From positions 21,788,207-21,852,206 of the forward strand of contig OY783208.1 in assembly GCA_963678705.1 (NCBI GenBank): a stretch of 64,000 bases of DNA. Reading direction: 5' to 3'. The translations under genes and the position numbers were made by a program. Shown here piece after piece: positions 23,714-36,000 of this stretch (position 1 is the first letter of the stretch; each line of letters starts with the position of its first letter). The notes beneath the pieces were generated by a model. It saw only the letters and a list, made by a program, of their open reading frames with translations, made no database searches and was not told the origin of the DNA. This stretch comes from Panorpa germanica (Eukaryota; Arthropoda; Insecta; Mecoptera; Panorpidae).

Positions 23714-26700
23714 ATGTCGGTTAAAAAACTCGAAAAAACGGAAGAACATGGATTAACTTTTAAAATCGAAGAAGTATATCTTGAAACTGATTTAAAATAC
23801 TGTAAACCTTGCAATGAATATGGTATAAAAGAAGAACATCTTGATCATGCAGATAAAAACTCTCAAGAAAATAGTAACATTGTTAAAAAGTAAGTGAATA
23901 TATATGAATAGAAATAATATGAAATAAAATGAGTAATTATTCGATATAGCTACACCTTTTGTTTTGAATCTTATAAAAAAACTACTGGATTTTTGTACGT
24001 TTTATGGCATTTGTTGTATACTAAAAACATGTACAAATCTTACGTAATATACATTATACCATTTGTTATTTAGGAAAAAACAACATTAATGGTTAAAGTT
24101 AAAATTTCAAATTTGAGGTTAGAAATAATATGACATTGTTCCATATATAAGTAAAAATAACATCATATTTCACATTTATTGGTCAACTTTAAGCATAAAT
24201 ACTGTTTATTTTTTAATAATATATGGTATAATGTATATTACGCAAGATTTGTACATGTTTTTACTATATTAAAAGCGCCAGAAAATATACAAAAGTACAT
24301 TAGTTTTTTTTATAAGATTCAAAACAAAAGGTGTAGCTATATCGAATAATTACCATAAAATGAATACATTTAGTTCTTTGTTATTAATTATTAAAACAGT
24401 GTTGCATATAATTTGACTCGAATTTGATTTCAAGACAATGACAACTTATTCTTATTGGAAAATCTCACGTGCTTGTTGTTTCAATAACTTTTTTAGGGAA
24501 CCAGAAGAAGCGAATCAATTAATAAATCTTGAGGATATCAAAGTGGAAATAAAAACTGAATATCCTTATGATGAACTGGCTTTTAATAATGAAGATCCTA
24601 TATTGAACGATGATCATACAGCAACGATTCTTCTGGACAACAGGAGTAAGCTCATTTTAATAATAAAAATTACCAAATATGTACATAAAGAAATATAACA
24701 TTATGTATATCAACTTTATTACTTATATTTTACGTTTTATGTCAACTATTTGATATAAAACTTTTTATTTAAAATCCTAAACTTATTTATTTTTATATGT
24801 AAATATATAACACTTGTTTTATTTAAAGTGTATATAACTCTGTTAGCTCCTTATGTATTTATTAGTTTATTTTTTGCATCGATTTGTATTAGGGCCAGGA
24901 AACTAAATTAATAATAAATAAATTAATAAGAAACTAAGAAAACTGTAAAATATTTCGAGCTCATTTTCTTTAATTACTTGTTTTTTTCAATAGCAAAGTT
25001 TCTGTGTCAGAATGCGATATATAGATCGGTTTTTAAAAGGTTTCCAAGATTCTATAAATACAGTTAACTTATTTTTTAAACTATTTGAACTTATTTTTAG
25101 TCCAATGTCTTATTTCAAACTTATCTAAATATGTGTAGGTATTTATTTTTTTGTAATTGTATGGAAATTTCCAATGGTACAAGAATTATCAGTAATTCAA
25201 AATATTAAACAAGTATTTCGCTTATTCCAAATGTTTCTTATGATTCATAAATTCAAATATTGGTCAAAATTTAGGTATAGATATAAAATACTTCACCCTA
25301 TAATTAAAAAAGAATATTAATTTGAAATAGATAATTTTTCCACATAGTTGAAGGGATTTTCTTTAATAATTTTGTAAAGGCAACAAAATCAAAGTATTTA
25401 TGTAGGTATTCATTAAACGTAACTAGTTAATTTATAAATTTTAACAAACTTTTGGAACCCAATAAAAAGTGGTATAATCCTATATGTTTATATGTTTTCG
25501 CGATTCGTATGGTAGCTCGAAAACGGCTTTGGCGATGCTTTTGAAAAATTTTCTATTTCGTAGAGATAAAAATTCTAAGATTTTGGCGTCTTCGGATTTT
25601 CTCCTGAATTTCCTGGAAACCCGTAATTTTGGAAAAACAAAAATATTTTTTTTTACTATTTATTCTATAACTTTTAATTCGTAAAAGATAGAAAGTTGAA
25701 ATTTGGCATGTGTATTACGGTGTTCAATGTTAACATTTTTTGAAAATTAAAAATTAAAAAATTTTAAAAGGGGGCGTTGAGAAAATTAGGGGGCCCGGTA
25801 CGAAAGTTTGGAGAACACTTAAATTTTGGATTATTTAATAATGGAATATGTTATTAAAAAAAATAATTCAAAATTCAAAAATTTTATTTGGGGGCACAGG
25901 GGTGGTTTTTGCCGAGGTTAAAAATTGGGCTAGAAAGTTGAAATTTTATATATGGGCTAACTTTGGTACCTAATTTGCAAATCCAAAAGAAAAATTCAAA
26001 ATTTTAAAAAAAAGTTGGTCAAATAACGAATAAATTCAAAATATTTTTTTTAGTTAATTTATATGATATATTATTTTATTATTGAGCAAGATAAATATTA
26101 AGTATAGAATGAAATATGATATGTAATTACGAATTATATTTTCACTCCAAAAAGACGTTGCTTTGCGACGGGGGTAAACTCTAGTATTTCATATAATATT
26201 GTAATACAAGTTTTGTTTTACATAAAATATATTTGTTAATTATTCGATATAGCTACACCTTTTGTTTTGAATCTTATAAAAAAAACTACTGCACTTTCGT
26301 ATATTTTATGATGCTTTTATTATAGCGAAAATATGTACAAATCACACGTAATATACATTATATAATTTTTTATTTAGAAATAGACACAATTTATGCTTAA
26401 AGTTGATCAATAAATGTGAAATATGACGCCATTTTTACTTATATATGGAACATTGTCATTTTATTTTTATCCTCAAATTTGAAAATTTAACTTTAACCAT
26501 TAATATTGTTTAATTCTAAATAAAAAATGGTGTAATGTGTATTGCTTAAGATTTGTACATGTTTTTAGTATACAACAAACTCCATAAAACATACAAAAAT
26601 GAAGTACTTTTTTAATGAGATTATTATATATTTTCTATATATCTAATATAAAGGAGGTATTTTTGTGGAATTCATTTTCAAAGAAAAATTTTTCATTTCA

Positions 26701-27699
26701 GAATCAACCGTGAAAGTAATTCGTCTTTCAAATGAAACTATTGAAGGAAAGTTGTACCATTGTATGATATGCAGAAACAAATTTAACCACATTGTCGACT
26801 TAGGGAATCATGAATGTATTGATCCAACACCAGCAAGACAAACATTTCGTTGCACAGAATGTAACATATCGTATTCCTCAAGGAGTTATTTACGAAAACA
26901 TTTAGAAAGTCATCCGACTGCACTGCCCTATTGTTGTATCGGATGTGGTGATTTATTTAAAACGAATATTGAGTTAAAGAATCATATGCGAAGATTCGCG
27001 AATGAGAAACACTACTCGTGTAAAGAATGCGGTGGAACATTTAAAAACAAATCTACATTAAAAAATCATGGAAAAGTCCACACATCCGAAACCCCGTATT
27101 CTTGCAATTATTGTAATCGGTCATTTAAACGAAAGAAAAATTTAGAAGTGCATTTGCTAGTACATACTGGAAAAAAATCATTCCACTGTTCTGTTTGTAA
27201 TAAATCATTTAAACATCTTACTCATTTAAAAGTTCATGATCGAATTCACTCTGGAATAAAACCATATTCTTGTAAAGTATGTGGCAAGTCATTTACTCAA
27301 AGTAACACTTTAGTATTTCATTCACGAAGTCATTCAAACGAGAAGCCTTATAATTGTAATGATTGTGGTAAATGTTTTAATTTACTTTCTAATTTAAAAA
27401 TTCACCTAAGAATTCATACAGGAGAAAGACCTTTTTGCTGTGATATTTGTGGGAAAACATTCAGTCAAAGTAGCACCTTAAAAACACATAAATTGAGTAG
27501 TCATTCATCTGTTAAACCATTTTCTTGTAACTATTGTAGTAAGACGTTTAATCGAATTAGCAATTTAAAAATTCATGAGCGTGTTCACACAGGAGAGAGG
27601 CCTTATCCTTGTATCACATGTGGAAGATCTTTTAGTCAGATCAGTGCATTGAAATATCATAGTCGAACTCATATTAAGACAGAAAAACTAATACTTTAA
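23714..27699 (+). CDS. C2H2 zinc-finger protein B, paralogue of A, 3 coding exons, about 440 aa
   Basis: Exons are 23714-23889, 24497-24645 and 26702-27699; phases 2 and 1 match gene A exactly and sum to 1323 bases. The start is ATG 23714. Exon 1 again carries the knuckle C30-x2-C33-x8-H42-x2-H45 (YCKPCNEYG...HLDH) after an EEVYLE motif shared with A. Exon 2 is acidic and includes VEIKTE. Exon 3 encodes about eleven fingers (residues about 128-432). The first (CMIC ... HEC) and the third (HMRRFANEKH, spacing altered) are degenerate; the others are canonical. It is presumably a nuclear DNA-binding regulator. Fingers near the C-terminus are the most similar to A, while the first few have diverged. 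Intron 1 contains a complete MITE (23934-24352) and intron 2 a second copy of the same family plus an inverted A/T-rich repeat. AATAAA lies at 27733-27738. Confidence 0.87.
23934..24352. mobile_element. MITE family E in intron 1 of zinc-finger gene B
   Basis: Terminal inverted repeats of about 50 bases begin TAATTATTCGATATAGCTAC and include ACACCTTTTGTTTTGAATC. A second copy with inverted interior is at 26236-26620 in intron 2. No coding frame. Confidence 0.85.
24700..25440. other. Intron 2 of zinc-finger gene B, unclassified A/T-rich sequence
   Basis: No repeat boundary or coding sequence was recognised. Confidence 0.35.
25450..26190 (-). repeat. A/T-rich repeat family D, inverted copy
   Basis: It shares GTATGGTAGCTCGAAAACGG, AGAAAGTTGAAATTT and AAGACGTTGCTTTGCGACGG with complements in the 10660-11500 copy. 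It lies in intron 2 of zinc-finger gene B. Confidence 0.7.
26236..26620. mobile_element. MITE family E, second copy, one end truncated
   Basis: The left terminus (TTCGATATAGCTACACC) matches 23941 and on. The interior runs inverted relative to the first copy and the right terminus is lost near 26620. Confidence 0.7.
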
Positions 27700-27787
27700 A
27701 CAGCTTGTTAAATTGTGTATCTATTTGATGGAAATAAAGTAATATATGAAATATATTTATTAATCTGTATTCTTGCTGGTTTTAATA

Positions 27788-28618
27788 CCCAGTAAACATT
27801 TTGGAGTAAATTCTACTTAATTCCTATTACATATCATGAGTTTTTGTCTGGAACGTGTTCGTTTTCTATTCAGTCGTTCATAGGAAAGGCCATATTTATG
27901 AGCTACAGACATTGCAACGACGGTTCACTGCTGAATTAAAAGCGGAGTCAGTTTATGATTTATGACCGGAGTTATAAACTTGACAATAGCAGGGATATAA
28001 AACTTAATTGAATTCTACTTTTTAGAGTCTGCAAAATATAAATATTTAAATGAAGAAATAAATAGATGTAATCTTTAGTACGGATCGTGATTTTTTTAAT
28101 GAATATTATTCATCTTCAACAATACTCGTTATATTAGTTTTTTACATTGTTTTGGTGATTCAAAAATCCACGATCGGCAGTTCTGCGTTAGGTTTAAAAC
28201 CTCTGTCTTACCATCGCTGGATACTATCTTCGTTTAAATACATTATATTCGGGGATTGAGGGAGATAGCGTCTGTCTATTACCGTTAAAGAAATATTTGT
28301 TGAAAAAGGATAGCATATACTTTAACATCTGTACTGAACGAAATATTATACAAGTATACAAGTGTAACGGTGAAAAATATATTTTACTTGTCTAACCGCA
28401 TCTCGTTTCTCTCTCACTTTGGAATGAAAGTGAACTAAGAAAAATATGAAAGAAACAACTGCTACTTAATGAATGATGTTGGAAAAAGAAAGAATATTAT
28501 TATGAGAAACTAACACAAAATCTGTGACAGGTAGAGAACTTGTAAAGCGTTAGAATAGAATTGTACGAGTGACTCGAACTTCACCAAATAGGGCACTTCA
28601 CCAAATTATTTACTGGGT
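27788..28618 (+). mobile_element. Family C element (ends CCCAGTAAACA), 831 bp
   Basis: It starts CCCAGTAAACATTTTGGAG and ends CCAAATTATTTACTGGG. Copies: 42470-43470 (reverse), about 55800-56603 (reverse) and from 63144 to the end of the window. The interior open frame seen in the 42 kb copy is broken here. Confidence 0.8.
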
Positions 28619-28624
28619 ATGGAC

Positions 28625-28830
28625 GGCCTACTACTGAAATAGAGTGTTATGACTTTATCATCATCATTTTGGCGCTACAACATTTCCACTACTTCTTGTT
28701 GGCCGCCTTCATCTTCAAATTCCTTACACCCATCTTCTTTAGATCCTTTCTCCTTGCCCGTGGTAAATTTCTATATTTGTTCCAAATCTCTACTGTTCGT
28801 TTTCACATATTGCTCCATTAATTTTCCTTT
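28625..28830 (-). repeat. Probable retroposon tail fragment
   Basis: The minus strand ends TTGTAGCGCCAAAATGATGATG, a SINE/LINE-like 3' tail with a TGATGA simple repeat. The upstream portion is weakly coding-like. Confidence 0.35.
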
Positions 28831-29416
28831 AATTGTGTTAATAAATGAGTATTGGCGTGTCTATTTTATTAAATATCTAAATATTGACGGAGATATAGCA
28901 ATTAAAAGTTTGAATTGTAGTTTTAGCGCTAGAAATGGACAGCCATATTTGTATGACGTGAACTACATTTTAACGTCAGTTATTTGTTGAGTAGGTCAGT
29001 GATGTGGTAATGTTCTGTAGCTGTTGGTAGTTAAATAATAAAGTCAAATCAAAGAATAATAAGTTTTTATTTTATTTAACCCTGTTACAACAGACATAAT
29101 ATTGAAATTTGAGTATTCCTTGAAATAGCTGTAAATAATATTTGATATTTTGATATATAAATATATATAGCAGAGATTTATGATCTGTAAGGTTGGTAAC
29201 CTTACATAAGGATTGTGATGTCACATACATTTGGAATGTGTACAACGTTGAATCCCTTTAATAATTAAAGAGACAAAATAACTTTTTTAATTGTTAATAT
29301 CTCTTAACATATAAGGAGTTATTAAAAAATAATTGAACATTTGAGGTTCTAGTAACCCACTTTATCAATATATAGTACAGTTTTATAGAAATTAAGACAT
29401 AGGACACAAGCCCATT
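28831..29416 (-). mobile_element. MITE family A, one end truncated
   Basis: The interior runs in reverse to the terminus ATAGGACACAAGCCCATT at 29416. The outer 40 bases of the other end are missing. Confidence 0.85.
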
Positions 29417-29429
29417 AGCAAGAGATCAC

Positions 29430-29911
29430 AATGGGTTTGTGTCCACATTTTTAAGTGGACGATTTTTCAATTGATTGATTGTTTATGTTATTCAATATCT
29501 AAATATTGACTAAATAGTTTTAGCGCTACAGATGTCGGCCATGTTTATGACGCAACATGTAGTCGGATAGATCAATTATATGTTGATTAGGTCAGTGCTG
29601 TGGTAATGTTTTGTAGTTGTAGTTGTTCATCTAGTACGCATGCGTCAGTTAGCAAAGAATAATAAGTTTTCATTTAATTTAACCCTGTTACGACAGACAT
29701 AATATGGAACATAATTTTCAATACGTTTAATTCAAAATCTGTCAAAATAACTTTATTTATGAGCTGTAAGGTTGGTAACCTGTAAACTTGTCAGAGTTCT
29801 ATCATAAATATGCTATCTCTCTTACGCTCTGTTGTACAAAAGGCATAACAACATAGCGGACGTGAGGTCACATGTCTTGGAATGTTCTGCGTTCCATTAA
29901 ACGTTCACAAC
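29430..29911 (-). mobile_element. MITE family A, strongly diverged copy
   Basis: It begins AATGGGTTTGTGTCCACAT and keeps scattered family blocks (TTTTAGCGCTA, GGTCAGTGCTGTGGTAATG, AATAATAAGTTTTCATTTAA) with many changes. It probably represents an older subfamily. Confidence 0.7.
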
Positions 29912-30559
29912 AATGGGCTTGTGTCCTATGTCTTAATTTCTATAAAAGTGTACTATATATTTATAAAGTTGGTTACTAGAACCTCAAATATCCAATTATT
30001 TTTTAATACCTTCTTATATGTTAGGAGATACTAACAATTAAAAAAGTCATTTTGTCTCTTTAATTATTAAAGTGATCCAACATTGTACAACATTCCAAGA
30101 CATGTCACATCACAACTGCTATTTCTTTTATACAACAGAGCATAAAAGATATATATTCTTGACAGAACTCTGACAAGTTTACAGGTTACCAACCTTACAG
30201 CTTATTAATCTCTGCTATATGTATTTATATATCAAAATATCAAATATTATTTACAGCCATTTCAAGGAACACTCAAATTCCAATATTATGTCTGCCTTAG
30301 CAGGGTTAAATAAAATAAAAACTTATTATTCTTTGACTTGATTTGATTATTTCGACTACCAACAGTTAGAAAACATTACCACAACACTGACCTACTCAAT
30401 AAATAACTGGCCGACCATTTCTAGCGCTAAAACTACAATTCAAACTTTTAATTGCTATATCTCCATCCACATTTAGATATTTAATAAAATAGACACGCCA
30501 ATACACATTTATTAACATCAATTTCAATCAACAATTGAAAAATCGACCACAAGCCCATT
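29912..30559 (+). mobile_element. MITE family A, near full length
   Basis: The left terminus is complete (AATGGGCTTGTGTCCTATG). The right end is shortened to CGACCACAAGCCCATT. It lies directly upstream of the SIAH-like gene at 30721. Confidence 0.88.
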
Positions 30560-30720
30560 CAGATTTCTAACTTTGATTGCAGCGCATACTAGCGGCGTGT
30601 TATAGAAGCCTATCCTCATTCCAAGTCTTGCTTAGTGTTTCGTGTTCTGTCAGCACAGTTATAGATAAAAAATCACAAAAAAACAAGAAATTATTAAGAT
30701 AAAATATAATTTTTGTCAAG

Positions 30721-31488
30721 ATGAATGTCACACAAGTAATGGTTTTAACATGGTTAAAGAGCATGTATAATATTCAGAAGAAGTTACACTGTTTCTCATG
30801 TGATAAGAAAAGGACAGGACAAATATTCATAAGCGGAAAATTCTACAAACCGGTTATCATCTGTAATTCTTGCAAGACTAAATATTTTCAGGACTCTGAT
30901 ATGAGGAATATATACTTAGAACAGACAAGAGATAGAGTAATCGAGATATTCTCAACCCGGATGAGAAAGGACAGTTCGTCTGAGACAATTCCTTGTGCGT
31001 ATTCGCAAATGGGATGCAAACTAGAACTTACAGAAGATGTAGAAGACCACGAGAAGGAATGTGTGTACCAATCCAGCAAATGCGTGTTTTGTAATTGGTT
31101 GGGAAGGCATATAGATTTATATCGACACCTTTCAGAAGACCATGAAGATTTTATAATCGAGAATAAATCGGTTTTGAAAGATTTGGACAAATTTCGAGTT
31201 ATTCTAATCAGGGGGGAGATTTTTGTGATTGTTAAGATAGAGTTTCGTGTTGGGGATTTCGGATATGCAGTGCACCACGTGTCGACGAAGATAACCACCG
31301 ATTATCGTTACGATCTCTCGGCTTTGGGGGAAGATAACCAGTTGAAGATATTTCAGACTAGGAGATGCCGTGTCTCTTCAATGGAAAGTTTAACTAGGGA
31401 TAAATATCTAGCGGTTGTTTGTTCACATGGTGAAGTACACTTGAACAATGCTACTAATGAAAATTTCATCATTTTTCCAGTAAAATAA
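30721..31488 (+). CDS. SIAH-type zinc-finger protein (seven-in-absentia-like), single exon, 255 aa
   Basis: This is an uninterrupted reading frame. Residues about 96-140 hold a full SIAH-type double zinc finger: IPCAYSQMGC (C-x6-C), then H-x3-C in DHEKEC, then CVFC, then H-x4-H in RHLSEDH. Upstream, RNIYLEQTRDRV matches the helix that follows the RING in SIAH proteins. The RING itself is reduced: only CFSC and CNSC pairs are visible (residues about 24-52), with no central Cys-His pair and no final CPxC. SIAH proteins are RING E3 ubiquitin ligases; with half a RING this one may lack ligase activity or act as an adaptor. The C-terminal part (about 150-255) is where the TRAF-like substrate domain should be and is highly diverged. 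AATAAA lies at 31595-31600. It faces the F-box/LRR gene ending at 33046. It is the most diverged of the three SIAH copies here. Confidence 0.85.
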   Translation: MNVTQVMVLTWLKSMYNIQKKLHCFSCDKKRTGQIFISGKFYKPVIICNSCKTKYFQDSDMRNIYLEQTRDRVIEIFSTRMRKDSSSETIPCAYSQMGCKLELTEDVEDHEKECVYQSSKCVFCNWLGRHIDLYRHLSEDHEDFIIENKSVLKDLDKFRVILIRGEIFVIVKIEFRVGDFGYAVHHVSTKITTDYRYDLSALGEDNQLKIFQTRRCRVSSMESLTRDKYLAVVCSHGEVHLNNATNENFIIFPVK

Positions 31489-31679
31489 TTGTAATTTTAA
31501 CATTGACTTATAACAAAAGCGGGAGCTATTCATAATGGAATATTTATTAAGATTTGCTGGCTCTTTGCTTGCATTCATTGTATAACGCATTTTAAATAAA
31601 CAAAGACATTTTTAATAAAAGAAACGTGTTTTGTTTATCTTTATTTTATACTTCTTAGTGAGAATTGGATTGTGAAATT

Positions 31680-31890
31680 CATTATTGAAATTTTGGTTAA
31701 TAAATTTGTATTGACGTGTTTATTTTATAAAATTTTATTTATAAAATATCCAAAAATAGTTACTGCGTAATATTTCGATTATTATCCTAGTAGTTGATGA
31801 CGTCACGAACTGTTTAGAATATAATAACTAATGTTATTTATTTTTCGTTTATTGAAATGGGTCGACGTAACAGTTGCTATAGCTTTGACG
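31680..31890. repeat. Fragment of the TTGTGAAC-type MITE relative
   Basis: It contains GATGACGTCACGAACTG and GCTATAGCTTTGACGTTTAA, shared with 1790-1910. It is interrupted at 31892 by a family B MITE. Confidence 0.55.
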
Positions 31891-31891
31891 T

Positions 31892-32652
31892 TTAAGGAGG
31901 TACAGGACGTACCGTCAATGCAAAAAGTTTATCTCTCGGTAATACGAAATGTAAAATACGAAGTACATGAGGGACGAGCAAATATTAGGACTGTACCTTT
32001 GAAAATGAATTTTTCAATTCTCTATTAAATTGCATTTTGCTTGTTAAAATGATTTTTTATGCATATAATAGTTAAATAAATTAAAAATTACCTATAATTA
32101 ATATCAAATTTATATTAATTCAATTTAAATACAAATTAAATATTTTGAAAAAGGAATAATAAATTTGGCTACGCTGTAAATTTACGTGTGTTGACGCATG
32201 CGTGATTTGGTTCTTTGACCAATAACTTGTTATATTTTATATAACACTTATTCCGATTTTGAATTTCCCGCTCAAATTGGCATTTGCAACGTTGCCGGCT
32301 TATAACCTACATTTACTGTTTCTTAAAGGTTTTATTTCAATATTTTCGTATATAGGTATCCTTTTGATAATTTTCTTTTTGCAATAGTTACAGAAAAGAT
32401 TCTTTTATATACACCTAGTTTTTGAAAGCCGTGTCACCATTTTTGAATAGTTAAAAGTTATATTATGTGGTGAAATTGAGCTAAAAATTATGATTTGTAT
32501 GGAAAATGACTATTTTTAATCATGTATAAAAAGAAAACTATGAACCCTAGGTCTCTAAAATTTTAAGACAGCATGTATTTTAACTATTTGAATCGACCCT
32601 CCAAATTTCACAACGTTTTCATCATTTACGTTAACCTCCTGTATCTCCTTAA
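31892..32652 (+). mobile_element. MITE family B, full-length copy (761 bp)
   Basis: The ends are TTAAGGAGGTACAGGACGT and ACCTCCTGTATCTCCTTAA, imperfect inverted repeats. The interior has CGCATGCGTGATTTGGTTC and ATGAACCCTAGG. It is the reference copy for family B. No transposase. Confidence 0.82.
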
Positions 32653-32953
32653 TGTGCTTGTGTACTTGTTTTTTAGTGGTCGATTTTTCAATTGTTGATG
32701 GAAATTGATGTTAATAAATGTGTATTGGCGTGTCTATTTTATTAAATATCTAAATGTTGACGGAGATATGGCAGTTAAAAATTTGAATAGTAGTTTTAGC
32801 GCTAGAAATGGCCGGCCATTTGTATGACGTGAAATGCATTTTATACGTCAGTTATTTGTTGAGTAGGTCAGTGCTGTGGTAATGTTTTGTTGCTGTTGGT
32901 AGTCGAAATAATCAAGTCAAGTCAAAGAATAATAAGTTTTTATTTTATTTAAT
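32651..32953 (-). mobile_element. MITE family A, half copy
   Basis: It begins AATGTGCTTGTGTACTTG and runs to TAAGTTTTTATTTTATTTAA, where it stops inside the family interior, abutting the family B element. Confidence 0.8.
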
Positions 32954-33045
32954 TTAATCTTTGACGATAAAAACGTGTTTATAAATTAAAATTATTTATT
33001 GAGCAAATTTATTACACATTCTATTTATTAACATTAAAAGACTGG

Positions 33046-36000
33046 TTAAAAAATATTTACTTCTAGAAGAGGATGCGAGCTTTCTTGAGAGATATCCTGC
33101 AACAGAAAAATTAAATTAAATCTAAGTCACACACGGATGCCTAAAAATAATTTATTGCATTGATTCCCGACCGATATGTATAATGCATATTTTTTTAAAG
33201 GTTCAAGTGACCTTTAACCTTGTATATCTCGATTCGTGGATAAGAGATTATATGCGACTTTTTAGCCAGACTTCAGAACGTCAAAATAAAGGTCTACGCG
33301 ACATTGCAGCCTCAAAGCTTTTATTCCGAGGTGAAATATTTTTTCCTGGACTACTTAATTGTAGTGGCATTGGTACATACCTGTGGATAGAATAGTACAT
33401 TTGTGAACTTCAAATTCAACATATTTGTTCTATTTTCTTGAGAGTCCAACTCTGCTTTTATTTGTGGCACCAGGTTTGCTGTTAAGGAGTGTCCACTCAA
33501 TTCCAAATTCTGTAGTCAAAATAAAAATAACAAAAATTAATCAATATGAAATTTTTTGCTTGTAATTTTTCGTGTTTAATGTTTTCACTAAAGAACCTTA
33601 TTTTATAGCATTTTTTCTGACGCCATGCGTCATGAATTAGATATTACACTAGTCCAACTCATGACACATTATGTCAGAGTAAAAGTAACAAAATATTGCT
33701 TAAATTAAGGACTAAAGAATTTAAATTATTGGTTATATTTTAAATTATGTTAAAGAAAAATTAGAAAGAATGCAAGTGAGACTGTAACGCCGTAAAAAAA
33801 AACAGATTGGTTGTGAACCATAACTTAATTTGTATAAAAGTGCTCTGTATATTGATAAAGTTGGCTATCATAACCTCAAATATCCAATTCTTTTTACTAA
33901 ATCGCAATATTATAGAAATTATTAACGATTGCTTCTTGACCTTCTTCCTCACTACCATTTGCCAAACTTTACCATCATTGTTAAACAAGAGAAGTGCAAA
34001 AGAGATGCAGAATTAAACGTCAAAGCTATAGTAGTTGTTGCGTCAACTCATAATGTTTCAATATAATGTAAAAGTCAAGGATTCAAACTTTAAATAGATA
34101 TATATCTGTCAATGGGATCGTGTCCTCATTTTTTAATGGTCGATTTTTCAATTGTCGATTGAAATTGATGTTAATAAATGTGTATTGGCATGTCTATTTT
34201 ATTAAATATCTAAATGTTGACGGAGATATAGCAATTAAAAATTTAAATTGTAGTTTTAGCGGTAGAAACGGTCGGCCATATTTGTATGACGTGAAATGCA
34301 TTTTAACGTCAGTTATTTGTTGATTAGGTCAGTGCTGTGGTAATGTTCTGTAGCTGTTAGAATAATAAGTTTTTATTTTATTTAACCCTGTTACGGCAGA
34401 TACAATATTGAAACTTTTTGATTCCTTGAAATAGCTTTATATAATATTTATATTTTGATATATAAATGCATATAGCAGAGATTTATGAGCTGTAAGGTTG
34501 GCAACCTTACACAAGGATTGTGATGTCACATGCATTTGGAATGTGTACAACGTTGAATCCGTTTAATAATTAAAGAGACAAAATGACTTTTTTAATTGTT
34601 AATATCTCTTAACATATAAGGAGTTATTAAAAAATAATTGAACATTTGAGGTTCTAGTAACCCACTTTGTCAATATGTAGTACACTTTTATAGAAATTAA
34701 GACATAGGACACAAGCTCATTTTTGGATATTTAATCAAATAAAAACGCCAATCCAACAAATCGTTTCCTAAAAAATGAGTTCACAACCTAATTGGAGGGA
34801 AGGAAGCAAACGTATTGCATAATCTTGAACACTTACCATCAAATTTTTACAATCTCGGATCAAGATCATAGCATCCGCGTTGCTTAAACCGTTGCAGGAA
34901 ATAAATCTTGCAGACGTTAAACTGCGACTTCTTGAAAGATTCTGCATGCACTCGCTGTAATCCTTTGAACACTTATCCAACGATCCTCTTAAAATAATCG
35001 CGTTCAATTTGGGGAGTTCTGCAATGCTTGCTAATAAATCTTGATTACCTGTGAAAGAAAACCCTGACAGTTCCAACACTTCGAAATTAAGACAATTTTC
35101 TGTTATTCTTCTTACAGCTTGACTATAGTTTCCCTCTAGATTTAACAAGCGAAGGCTTTTTAATTCCTTAAGTTCTTTAAGGGAGTCCAAGCTTTTTGAA
35201 TCTTTAGAACGAATTGTTAGGTGTTGCAGTGTTTGACTTGCTCCAATTAATTTCTGTGGAAACTTTTCTATCTTATCCCAGTTGTACCCAACATCTAGCG
35301 ATTCGAGTTGCCATGTCTTTAGGCAATCTAACAATGTATCTAGATGATACTCACTTGGAATTTTATCTAGTTTTAAGTGTTTTATTGATTTTGGCAAATG
35401 TTTTAGACTGGTTCCAGCTATCTCTAACGTAACATCCTCAAGTTCTGGGTTTTTCGCAAATAATCGTTCGTAAATTTCATCTGTGGTGAGACTGCATCTA
35501 ACATTCAAAGATTTTAATGCGTTCTGGGTTTCTACAAGTTCTTCCAAGACCACATTGACGTTGTGCAGCTGCAAATGTTCTAGCTGCATATAATGCGTAG
35601 CGCAACGGGCTATGTCAGATTCCTGAATACTTATTCGTAAATTTTTAACCGTTTCCGGTAAATCTTCAAACGTGGTTCGATAATAGAAGCGACCTTTAAT
35701 GCCTAAATTTTCCAGGTGATATTTATTTGCAAGCAACGCATTTATAGGGGACTGATACTTGCAGAACGGGATGTTAACATTGAGGGTTCTTAAATTAATG
35801 CAGGAACTTAACATATCGATAGTATTACCATTTAGTTCTATTTCCGGAATATTCAAAACTTCCAGAGAAGGTAATTGTGGTGCAATAGCATTTAAAATGG
35901 ATTTGAATTTTTCTTCATTTCTTGGTTGTGTAAATTTCACTTCCTTTAAGTTTTGGCAATATCCTATGTTCTGTAGTGTCAGATCGGCATCCTTGGACAT

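Noticed and set aside
28649..28990. 113-codon frame
   Set aside because: It runs from a retroposon fragment into a MITE, so it cannot be a single gene.
30888..31298. 136-codon open frame on the minus strand
   Set aside because: It is antisense to the SIAH-like gene, whose zinc-finger motifs show which strand is coding.
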